From IMG/VR virus record IMGVR_UViG_3300009183_005245, positions 1-27,869 of that record: DNA of 27,869 nt; one strand, written 5' to 3'. The stretch's first letter is position 1. Each line of letters opens with the position of its first letter. A model generated the notes under the pieces. It was not told where the DNA came from. It made no database searches and worked only from the letters and a program-made list of their open reading frames with translations. This document shows positions 7,744-13,769 of this stretch, piece after piece. The stretch comes from a virus. The translations under genes were made by a program, and so were the position numbers.

Positions 7744-8237
7744 GCAAATAAATCTTCATTCCATTCTCTATGGCCTTCTCGGAAAGCCATATTACTCTGT
7801 GTTTCGCGTACTTCTACACGATAGCACCAGAGTCGCTCTGCTTCACCCTGCCCCCAAAAGTCAGGAATGTAAACGCCATTAACAAACCGGTACAGTTGGT
7901 CAGCAAGACCTTCGCATCCAAGTCGGGGTAATATAGTTAGTTTGGCAATGTTGCGACGTTGCATTTCTTTGTAGAGTTCCAGTTCAGGATCATCTTCAGC
8001 AACCAACAATGTGTGATCAAATTGATCTTCTAGTACGTTTTTAAGTTCTTTGAGACCACCATAATCAGCGGCCCAGTTACGAACGTCTAGGTCGTTTGTA
8101 CCAAAGTAAAACTTCATTGAGAACGAATAGCCGTGTATCAAATTACAATGGCTGTCGGCTCTCCATTGTCTGTAGGCGCACGGAAATGCATCGTGGTATT
8201 CTTTGGTTGAAGTGTATTTGTAAGTTACGGGTGTCAT
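7740..8237 (-). CDS. queD: QueD-type 6-carboxytetrahydropterin synthase (PTPS family)
   Basis: QueD turns 7,8-dihydroneopterin triphosphate into 6-carboxytetrahydropterin. The 165-residue protein has the family layout: SHCNLIHGYSF (residues 29-39) with the catalytic Cys at C31 and the first zinc His at H35, FDHTLL (the Asp-His catalytic pair), CEGLADQLY in place of PTSEVLA, and VEVRET (the binding Glu). It is odd in the zinc site: HGH is HGY (Y37), and the usual upstream AAH reads CAY (C20-Y22), so only H35 is canonical; C20, H30 or H15 may substitute. A clear AGGAGA Shine-Dalgarno 6 nt upstream and a consensus-like promoter make this the first gene of the left-hand train. Confidence 0.88.
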   Translation of the reverse strand: MTPVTYKYTSTKEYHDAFPCAYRQWRADSHCNLIHGYSFSMKFYFGTNDLDVRNWAADYGGLKELKNVLEDQFDHTLLVAEDDPELELYKEMQRRNIAKLTILPRLGCEGLADQLYRFVNGVYIPDFWGQGEAERLWCYRVEVRETQSNMAFREGHREWNEDLFA

Positions 8238-8254
8238 GCTGTTTCTCCTATGTT

Positions 8255-8285
8255 AAATTATAGCATAGACAGCAGAGTTTGTAAA
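8255..8285 (-). promoter_or_regulatory. Sigma70-like promoter upstream of queD
   Basis: On the minus strand, TTTACA (8280-8285) and TATAAT (8257-8262) are 17 bp apart, with an extended TGC before the -10. The -10 ends 20 nt before the queD ATG and an AGGAGA site follows. It is the only strong promoter seen before a train of overlapping genes reaching the left edge. It shares most of its sequence with the promoter at 9035-9063. Confidence 0.8.
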
Positions 8286-8318
8286 GCGGGAATGATGTCC
8301 GAGACCGCTGAATATTTA
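8255..8318 (-). repeat. Promoter cassette, copy A (imperfect direct repeat)
   Basis: This stretch shares with 9033-9091, in the same order and orientation, an AATAAATATT-like element beside the preceding stop codon, AGCGGT, and then ACTCTGC(T/C)G(T/C)CTA..CTATAATT. The promoter-proximal 27 nt match at 22 positions. The spacer between AGCGGT and ACTCTGC is longer in this copy. The two copies lie on either side of the methyltransferase gene. Confidence 0.7.
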
Positions 8319-9017
8319 TTTTTCAAATACTAATCTAATATTTCCATCTATAGGTTCATCGTATATTTCTGTAATTAAATTATCAATAACTAAAAAATTT
8401 AAAGGTAACATTTTAATTTTTTGATTTATATAGTCCGAAAGTTGATTGTTATTGGGGTCTTCGGTATTAAACAACTCTTTTAAAATTTTTTTATCTGTCT
8501 GTTCAACCATCCGAGCCATATTCATCGCAAGATATCCTCTGCCTCTGGGTTTTATAATATTTGCAAAATCTAACACTCGTTTATAAAAATTTGTTATTGG
8601 AACAAAATGTAGCGCATCGATAGAAAATGCACACTGGAAAAAATCTGTATGTCCGGTAATAAAGTCATCATCAAATACGTCATTGACATCACGCCATTTT
8701 CCATGTCCATCGAAACCTGTGATTCCGGGAACTATATCTTTAAAAAAATTCATACCACACCCGATGTCTGCAATTTCCAATGGTTCTATTTCTAATAATT
8801 TATTTAGATAATAAAAAGATGAACACGGAATAAGTCCGAATACCACTGAGTACCTGGGAGTCTCGCAAGAATGCGCATTATCGTCGGACTTATAAAATTT
8901 ACGGAAATCATTTACTGTAAACTTTCCGTATTTGTTTTTGATTTTCTCTTTAAAAAATTCAACAACTTCTCTACATATTTCTTCGTTATATGGATTAAGT
9001 TGCAACTGATTTACCAT
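8316..9017 (-). CDS. Class I methyltransferase-like protein, AT-rich cassette gene
   Basis: The protein is 233 residues from the ATG at 9017 (MVNQLQLNPYN), chosen because TAAGGATAAC precedes it and because a longer TTG start at 9035 would fall on the -10 box. It contains IADIGCGMNFFKD (motif I), GFDGHGKW (in place of the acidic end of strand 2), and CAFSIDALHFVP (motif IV), followed by IIKPRGRGYLAMNM. This is the Rossmann methyltransferase pattern, with an unusual motif II. The target is unknown. The gene is markedly more A+T-rich than the HIT gene and queD on either side. It has its own promoter and is bracketed by two similar promoter cassettes, so it looks like a later insertion. Confidence 0.7.
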   Translation of the reverse strand: MVNQLQLNPYNEEICREVVEFFKEKIKNKYGKFTVNDFRKFYKSDDNAHSCETPRYSVVFGLIPCSSFYYLNKLLEIEPLEIADIGCGMNFFKDIVPGITGFDGHGKWRDVNDVFDDDFITGHTDFFQCAFSIDALHFVPITNFYKRVLDFANIIKPRGRGYLAMNMARMVEQTDKKILKELFNTEDPNNNQLSDYINQKIKMLPLNFLVIDNLITEIYDEPIDGNIRLVFEK

Positions 9018-9032
9018 GTTATCCTTATATGT

Positions 9033-9063
9033 CAATTATAGTCTAGGCGGCAGAGTATGTGAC
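9033..9063 (-). promoter_or_regulatory. Sigma70-like promoter upstream of the cassette methyltransferase
   Basis: On the minus strand a perfect TATAAT (9035-9040) lies 17 bp from GTCACA (9058-9063), a 4/6 match to the -35 consensus. The spacer carries the same ACTCTGC.G.CTA sequence as the queD promoter. The ATG at 9017 is 18 nt from the -10, giving a short leader with AAGGAT. A TTGACG further upstream is at 22 bp, too far to be the -35. Confidence 0.7.
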
Positions 9064-9083
9064 GTCAATACCGCTTAAAGAAA

Positions 9084-9091
9084 TATTTATA
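9084..9091 (-). promoter_or_regulatory. Possible T4-type late promoter box TATAAATA
   Basis: TATAAATA on the minus strand exactly matches the known T4 late promoter consensus read by the gp55/gp33/gp45 system, and it overlaps the stop codon of the HIT gene. The matching place in copy A has AATAAATA (7/8). An eight-base AT-rich match can arise by chance, so support comes only from its repetition at the same relative position. Confidence 0.35.
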
Positions 9092-9488
9092 CTGGCTGTT
9101 TGTAGCCACCAGTTTTATAGTTTTGTTGTGCAGGAATGACCCCACGCACACCACCAATAGGGTCTGTGCAGTCACCAGTTTTGCGAGGAATCAAATGAAC
9201 ATGTGGATACATTACAGTTTGTCCAGCGGCTGGTCCTTGATTGATACCAATGTTGTAGGCATCACACTCACCCAAGTTAATCATTGACTCTCCAGCCAAT
9301 TGAGCACTGTAAAATGCTTCGTTGATCACTTCAGGTGTGTTGAAGTTGGGCACAAACAGCAAATGACCGTTAGTGACTGGGAAGCGATCTCGGAACACAG
9401 TGACATGAAAGTCCGACAGTTCATCTATCTTTAGATCCCAAGGTGCCGCTCCAGCGGCCTGTGCTGATTCTAGTGTTTGGTATTTCAT
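9087..9488 (-). CDS. HIT-family (histidine triad) nucleotide-binding protein
   Basis: The protein is 133 residues from the ATG at 9488 (MKYQTLESAQAAGAAPWDL), the usual length of a HIT protein. The alternative long frame opens only at a TTG (9593) and overlaps a better-placed small ORF; the chosen ATG overlaps that ORF's stop as ATGA. HIT features are HLLFVPNFNTPEV (substrate-strand region), GINQGPAAGQTV and YPHVHLIPRKTGD (residues 94-106), where H96 and H98 match the second and third His of the triad; the first His is replaced by Tyr94. HIT proteins hydrolyse nucleoside phosphoramidates, dinucleoside polyphosphates or nucleotidyl-sugars. It is co-transcribed with folE, though a role in that pathway is not established. 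Confidence 0.82.
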   Translation of the reverse strand: MKYQTLESAQAAGAAPWDLKIDELSDFHVTVFRDRFPVTNGHLLFVPNFNTPEVINEAFYSAQLAGESMINLGECDAYNIGINQGPAAGQTVMYPHVHLIPRKTGDCTDPIGGVRGVIPAQQNYKTGGYKQPV

Positions 9489-9598
9489 ATAGTAGTCAAA
9501 TGATATTGTGAATGTGGATAGTGTTGTTGTAACCATTCCAACAGCCCTGGTTCCACAGGCAGTTGAATAGATCCGTCGTGATTGGAAATGCAACTCAT
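9485..9598 (-). CDS. 37-residue small ORF between the membrane protein and HIT gene
   Basis: An ATG at 9598 opens a 37-codon frame (MSCISNHDGSIQLPVEPGL... ending LTTI) that stops at 9485-9487. Its start overlaps the stop of the 64-residue gene as ATGA, and its stop overlaps the HIT start ATG as ATGA, so it fills the gap exactly between two real genes. This double coupling is the main evidence that it is translated. It has no recognised domain; the WLQQHYP segment may form a short helix. It may be a functional micropeptide or only a coupling device. Confidence 0.6.
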   Translation of the reverse strand: MSCISNHDGSIQLPVEPGLLEWLQQHYPHSQYHLTTI

Positions 9599-9789
9599 TT
9601 TTTCCTCGTTTTAAGTTCGTGTAAATCTTGTTTTAAACTCTCACTGAGATTTCGATAGTACGATAACTCTTTGAAAAGTTCTTGTTCTATTTCGTCTCGT
9701 GTTTTGTAGTATTGATGGATTAGGCGTTCTTGACGATAGGTCAAGCCCAACATAAACCCTATTGTCACGGCAATAATTAATTCTAACAC
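9595..9789 (-). CDS. Small single-pass membrane protein with coiled coil
   Basis: The 64-residue product, from a GTG at 9789 with CAAGGTAA upstream, has a hydrophobic N-terminal segment LELIIAVTIGFMLGLTY (one membrane span, residues ~2-18). A charged, heptad-like helix follows to the end (DEIEQELFKEL, LSESLKQDLHEL). The start falls just past the folE stop at 9793-9795. This looks like a membrane-anchored small phage protein; its function is unknown. Confidence 0.7.
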   Translation of the reverse strand: MLELIIAVTIGFMLGLTYRQERLIHQYYKTRDEIEQELFKELSYYRNLSESLKQDLHELKTRKK

Positions 9790-9792
9790 AAG

Positions 9793-10530
9793 TTACCTTG
9801 GTGCAAACTCTTGTTGAAGTTTGATGTTGTCAAAAAATTCTTTCTTCACACTTGGGTCGGTCTTGAATGCACCATGGAGTACTGTAGTTTGCGTGAGACT
9901 ACTGTGTGCCATAATACCGCGATTCTCACAACATCCGTGGGTAGCCTGTATATAAACCGCAACATCGGATGACCCAGTGGCAGTTCCAATCTCTCGAGCA
10001 ATATCCATGCATAGTTCTTCTTGTAAGGTTCCTCTCCGAGCACACCACTGAGCGATACGTGTATACTTGCTGAGTCCGATAAGTTTGGGTCCAGCAATGA
10101 TTCCAATATAAGCCACACCCGACACAGGTTGGTGATGGTGCGAGCACATGCTTTTGAGTTCTGAACGAACGACCAACATGCCTTCGTATGCACCGTCTGT
10201 ATCATTTGGGAAAGCCGTAGCGTTTGGTGACTGTTCATATCTACCTGCCATTATTTCATTAAAGTACATCTTGGCCAAACGTCGTGCTGTACCTTTGCTG
10301 TTGGGATCATTCTCACGATCGATTAGCAATGCATCCAAAACACCTTCAAATGCCTTGGTTGCTTCGTCGATCAGTTGTGTTTTGGTTTGTTCGTTTACAT
10401 AATCACTGATGTTGTCTCCGGCCCAAAAACGTTTGTTATCACGTTGCATTTTGCAACGGATAGCGTCTGCTAGGTATGCCTCTTCGTAGCCTTTGTTGTC
10501 AACATTGTTGAGTGTTACTGGTTCTGTCAT
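9793..10530 (-). CDS. folE: GTP cyclohydrolase I, FolE
   Basis: FolE opens GTP to 7,8-dihydroneopterin triphosphate, the first step towards both folate and 7-deazaguanines. The 245-residue protein has the zinc ligands in MCSHHHQPVSGVAYIG (C129, H132) and ATHGCCENRG (C200), the GLSKYTRIAQWCARR segment, and TQTTVLHGAF at the end. In canonical FolE the first zinc motif is CEHH; here it is CSHH. The C-terminal two thirds is the T-fold; the first ~50 residues are a helical extension. A GGAG site precedes the ATG, and a consensus-like promoter lies 39 nt upstream. With queD, queE and dpdA in the window, a role in DNA deazaguanine synthesis is the best reading. Confidence 0.93.
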   Translation of the reverse strand: MTEPVTLNNVDNKGYEEAYLADAIRCKMQRDNKRFWAGDNISDYVNEQTKTQLIDEATKAFEGVLDALLIDRENDPNSKGTARRLAKMYFNEIMAGRYEQSPNATAFPNDTDGAYEGMLVVRSELKSMCSHHHQPVSGVAYIGIIAGPKLIGLSKYTRIAQWCARRGTLQEELCMDIAREIGTATGSSDVAVYIQATHGCCENRGIMAHSSLTQTTVLHGAFKTDPSVKKEFFDNIKLQQEFAPR

Positions 10531-10568
10531 TTTTTCTCCAAGTTACAAAACGTAGATGTCTTTGTTGT

Positions 10569-10597
10569 ATTGTATAGTATTTAGATTGTGTTGTCAA
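10569..10597 (-). promoter_or_regulatory. Sigma70-like promoter upstream of folE
   Basis: On the minus strand a perfect TTGACA (10592-10597) and TACAAT (10569-10574) are separated by exactly 17 bp. They lie in the only non-coding gap between the SGNH gene and folE, 39 nt before the folE ATG. The spacer does not share the ACTCTGC element of the two cassette promoters, so folE may be regulated separately from queD. Confidence 0.78.
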
Positions 10598-10611
10598 GAA
10601 AGATTTTTATC

Positions 10612-11214
10612 TTATTTGACAAAAGGTAAAATAGCATCAACATTGTCGATCCATTTTTTTATATCATCAAATACTTGTTTATTTGCCTCAGATGACAAAT
10701 GATTTATCACTCCCGGGGATTTAACAAACAACTTATTATAGTTGATGTCAATCTGCTCATCACCATTGTCAAAGAATGTGATGTGCAAACTAGGTATATT
10801 TTTTTCTTTGAGAGTGCGACTGATATCGCTGACAATCAACTTGTGTATGTACAAAAAGAACTCATCAAAAAAATATTTTTCATAATATTCTTTAACACAG
10901 TTAACTTGAGAGTTATCGGATTCTGCCACATCACTATATATAAAATCGCAAGAATGATGCAAGCAGTCGTCTTTGTGCAGTGGATTGTGTTCCACTGGCA
11001 ATCGATAGGGACTTGTATGAACCACAATGCAGTGTGTAACATCATCTGATGAATGTTTGACCAATTGTGTCTGAATTCGGAATTCACTACTACCTGCCTG
11101 GCATTGATTATCCACCTCATACTCTCTGGACAGCAAATTAGGCCAGCCCACTTGATCTGGATATTTCACAGTCCAATCTGCCCCAAAACTATCTCCTAAT
11201 AATAGTATTTTCAT
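10612..11214 (-). CDS. SGNH/GDSL-like hydrolase-fold protein (paralogue 3)
   Basis: A 200-residue protein starts MKILLLGDSFGADW with block I GDS at residues 7-9, has QAGSSEFRIQTQL near residue 40 (the Gly/Ser blocks), a TSPYRLPV stretch, and ends with NHLSSEANKQVFDDI, where His could serve as the block V residue. The match to SGNH proteins is best at the N-terminus. It is AT-rich and closes the long train that starts near 26.5 kb; the folE promoter follows. Its substrate is unknown. Four SGNH-like genes in one window suggest a decorated glycan or lipid as target. Confidence 0.6.
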   Translation of the reverse strand: MKILLLGDSFGADWTVKYPDQVGWPNLLSREYEVDNQCQAGSSEFRIQTQLVKHSSDDVTHCIVVHTSPYRLPVEHNPLHKDDCLHHSCDFIYSDVAESDNSQVNCVKEYYEKYFFDEFFLYIHKLIVSDISRTLKEKNIPSLHITFFDNGDEQIDINYNKLFVKSPGVINHLSSEANKQVFDDIKKWIDNVDAILPFVK

Positions 11215-11225
11215 ACGTGCAAAGT

Positions 11226-11840
11226 CTACTTAATGGATATACTGCTAACATCTGGATAAACAAAATGTTTATCCAGTTGCGTGGTAAATTTTTTTTCTGC
11301 CAGTAAGTTAAGTCCAGTGACACATTCTTCAGGCCGCATGTAATAATGATAACCTACTTGAAATTCTTTTTGTTCAATCCATGGGCCGATGCGCAGATCT
11401 CGACCATCGTACCGCATCATGCTGGCCTTGCGATATATTTCAGCATCATCGGTTAGTATACATCCACCTTGGCCAATTTCCAACGGTTTACTCCGTCCAA
11501 AACTAATGCACTGTATGCTTCCTGCCACATACATATCCGGTTTAAAATAACGAGCACAGTCCCATACGCGACTGCCTTCAAACTTATAGTAGTCTTTCCA
11601 TTTGTTGTCGGTCAACTGATACGGAATATTTAACTTGTGCATGGTCATAGGAACACTAAGATATGTATACGCAGGGAATGTGACCCAATCTTCATAGTCA
11701 CTTAGTCTAAATGCTATTTCGATTGCATGAGTACAACAATCTGTAGAGATACAATAAGGTGCGCCAGTAAATTTGGCCACTGCTGTTTCAAAGTCAAATA
11801 TTGCTTGGAAAGGATTTGAGTAATCTTCTAGTTTGATCAT
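11226..11840 (-). CDS. Short DegT/DnrJ/EryC1/StrS-type aminotransferase domain protein
   Basis: The 204-residue protein matches the N-terminal PLP-binding half of sugar aminotransferases: ISTDCCTHAIEIAFRL (residues 31-46, phosphate-binding cap), VTFPAYTYLSVPMTM (53-67), VWDCARYF (Asp94, in the place of the PLP-pyridine Asp), and ISFGRSKPLEIGQGG (112-126) with Lys118 as the probable PLP lysine. Full members are about 370 residues; the C-terminal domain is missing here. The frame ends cleanly with no remnant in the 11 nt before the next gene, so this is a short version and not a fresh frameshift. It may transaminate a nucleotide-sugar with GalE upstream, or be a binding-only form. Confidence 0.75.
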   Translation of the reverse strand: MIKLEDYSNPFQAIFDFETAVAKFTGAPYCISTDCCTHAIEIAFRLSDYEDWVTFPAYTYLSVPMTMHKLNIPYQLTDNKWKDYYKFEGSRVWDCARYFKPDMYVAGSIQCISFGRSKPLEIGQGGCILTDDAEIYRKASMMRYDGRDLRIGPWIEQKEFQVGYHYYMRPEECVTGLNLLAEKKFTTQLDKHFVYPDVSSISIK

Positions 11841-11881
11841 CTTTGATTGATAATTTATTTAAGATAAAAACTAATAGCAAT

Positions 11882-12832
11882 TTAGATTTGTAGGTACGTC
11901 TTGATGCATTGTTCTAAATAGTGATTACGTTGATCAAAGGCTCCTGAAAGAAATTTTTGCCTGTTGATCTCACGTCGCTCGCGTGTGTCTTGATAGATTT
12001 TTCGCAGATCTTGACAAATCAAAATTTCCAATTGTTGATGTATTTGATGTAGTCTCAATTTCCAATCTAGTGTGTGATCGTAACTGTGATCTATCAAATC
12101 GTCAAATACATCCACTCCTTGATTTCTGAGATAACTTACTGTTCCGGGATTGCCAAAGATTAAAAAAAGTTGTCCAGAGGCAATTGGCTTCCAAGTTTTT
12201 TCACTCACAAACATTTTTTCAATTATGGTAGTCTCTACTACCAACTGAATATAGGAATCATAACAAGCAGGAAGATTACAATCTGCTATTGGATAACCGT
12301 TTGAAAATATTGTACTACTGTGGGGCAAAGTTTGCTTGATATTGTTCCAGAATTGTGTTACTTCATCATCCAGTGGCACATCATCCGCTCTTGTTGCCCC
12401 ACCATTGTAGAAAGTAAAGCATGCATCATGGAAATAGGATTTTTGATGCAAGCAATAATAATTGTATATACGATGATTTCTTGGGTTGGCATTTAAACAA
12501 CTCCATTTGTAGGTTTTGTCTAATGACTGAGAATTTTTAGTTTTTAAATTTTTCCTGGCCCAATGATACCAAGTTGGATAGAACCACATTCGTTCAAAAC
12601 GTTTATGGTCCAGTGGGTCATGCGACAACAACAAAAAGTTTACTTGCTGTTGATCCAAGGCCTGGTACACATGATCCAGACCATCGACTCCATAATGATC
12701 AGGACTGAAATCAGCAATTACTAATTTATAATCTTTGAGTTTGGCAATTTTGTCATAATCTAAAACCCAATTATCATCAAATATGACATCTTTTGGTTTG
12801 TTGAAATAAAAAATTTCTGGACTATCGAACAT
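11882..12832 (-). CDS. Putative glycosyltransferase-like protein (SEKT...DVFDD...DHSYD family)
   Basis: The 316-residue protein has a segment KWSCLNANPRNHRIYNYYCL (residues ~109-128) and a C-terminal region FVSEKTWKPIASGQLFLIF followed by GNPGTVSYLRNQGVDVFDDL and DHSYD. The SEKT-x-G-x-FG-x-LRN-G-DVFDD-DHSYD order recurs in the gene at 25000-25986. The SEKT/pocket arrangement resembles the donor-binding half of GT-B enzymes such as fucosyltransferases, which is the reason for the call, but no catalytic proof is visible. The gene overlaps galE by 11 nt and lies 41 nt before the DegT-like gene, a sugar-metabolism setting that agrees with the call. Confidence 0.6.
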   Translation of the reverse strand: MFDSPEIFYFNKPKDVIFDDNWVLDYDKIAKLKDYKLVIADFSPDHYGVDGLDHVYQALDQQQVNFLLLSHDPLDHKRFERMWFYPTWYHWARKNLKTKNSQSLDKTYKWSCLNANPRNHRIYNYYCLHQKSYFHDACFTFYNGGATRADDVPLDDEVTQFWNNIKQTLPHSSTIFSNGYPIADCNLPACYDSYIQLVVETTIIEKMFVSEKTWKPIASGQLFLIFGNPGTVSYLRNQGVDVFDDLIDHSYDHTLDWKLRLHQIHQQLEILICQDLRKIYQDTRERREINRQKFLSGAFDQRNHYLEQCIKTYLQI

Positions 12833-13769
12833 ACCACGCCCACGAGTGGCGGATTATGTCATCTAAAATATGATGCCGCCACTTGCCCACAATCGACGCA
12901 AACTTTGCATCACTGGCTGTTAACACAGCAGGATCTCCCTCACGACGATCACCCACCACAACATTCAAAGGTCGTTGTGTTTCATCTAGTGCGGCTTCGA
13001 TGATGCCTCGATTGCTTGTGCCCATGTTGGAACCAAGATTGTAAACACCTGGCTCTATTTTTCGATCCAAGGCCAACACATGAGCACCTGCAATGTCCTC
13101 CACATGTACATAGTCACGCACACATGTGCCATCCTCAGTAGGAAAATCGTCGCCGTTTAACACAAACTCTTTTTGATCTCTAATGTTTTCCAGCACACGA
13201 GCAATGATGTGTGTGGCGCCAGGTGCTTGGCCATGTCTACCCCGACTGTCAGCACCGCAAGCATTGAAATAACGGAATGCCACATAATCCAAATTGTATG
13301 CTTGGTGATAACTTGCTAGTATCTGTTCTACCATGAGTTTGCTTTGGCCATAAGGTGAAACTGGCTCACAAGGATCCACCTCCTGGCAAGGATTTATAAT
13401 GGGTTCGCCGTATGTGGCTGCGCTAGAACTAAAGATAAATCTTGTTCGGGGCAGACTGTTTTTAACAATATCTAGCAACTTTAAAGTCTTGACCACATTG
13501 TTGTTGTAGTAGTCACTGGGATTCTTCATGCTCGGACCCACAAGACTGGTACCAGCACAGTGAACAATAGCATCAGGTTGTTTGGCAATGATCCAACTCA
13601 AGGCCACATCTGACGCAAAGTCCTGATACAAGAATTTGTCACATACACCCAACAAGTGTTTGGGAGGTTGCTGTCGATCAATGCCGTATACTGTGTGTCC
13701 TGCATCCTTCAACTGCAACATGATTTGGCCACCGATGTAGCCGCCTGATCCGGTAACTATAACATTCAT
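12822..13769 (-). CDS. galE: UDP-glucose 4-epimerase-like (GalE, extended SDR)
   Basis: The 315-residue protein begins MNVIVTGSGGYIGG (NAD-binding GxxGxxG) and has IVHCAGTSLVGPSM, the catalytic FSSSAATYGEP (Ser115/116) and SPYGQSKLMVEQ (Tyr140, Lys144). It also has FRYFNACGAD and GTCVRDYVHVEDIA, the latter two being typical of GalE. It should interconvert UDP-glucose and UDP-galactose, or their N-acetyl or related forms. The start overlaps the upstream glycosyltransferase as TAATG. With glycosyltransferases on both sides, it probably supplies a donor sugar. Substrate specificity cannot be settled by eye. Confidence 0.9.
   Translation of the reverse strand: MNVIVTGSGGYIGGQIMLQLKDAGHTVYGIDRQQPPKHLLGVCDKFLYQDFASDVALSWIIAKQPDAIVHCAGTSLVGPSMKNPSDYYNNNVVKTLKLLDIVKNSLPRTRFIFSSSAATYGEPIINPCQEVDPCEPVSPYGQSKLMVEQILASYHQAYNLDYVAFRYFNACGADSRGRHGQAPGATHIIARVLENIRDQKEFVLNGDDFPTEDGTCVRDYVHVEDIAGAHVLALDRKIEPGVYNLGSNMGTSNRGIIEAALDETQRPLNVVVGDRREGDPAVLTASDAKFASIVGKWRHHILDDIIRHSWAWYVR

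Larger units (their letters stand above)
9033..9091 (-). repeat. Promoter cassette, copy B (imperfect direct repeat)
   Basis: Second copy of the regulatory cassette at 8255-8318. It begins at the stop codon of the HIT gene with TATAAATATT, continues with AGCGGT, and ends in the TATAATT promoter. The arrangement stop codon, ATAAATATT, AGCGGT, promoter, ribosome-binding site, ATG is the same in both copies. Confidence 0.7.

Noticed and set aside
9489-9593. TTG-started N-terminal extension of the HIT protein
   Set aside because: The extension overlaps the coupled 37-codon frame, lacks HIT likeness and would make the protein longer than the family; the ATG at 9488 has an ATGA overlap.
11841-11881. 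AT-rich TAAATAAATT on the minus strand before the DegT-like gene as a late promoter
   Set aside because: It does not match TATAAATA closely, and such a run is expected by chance in this AT-rich gap.
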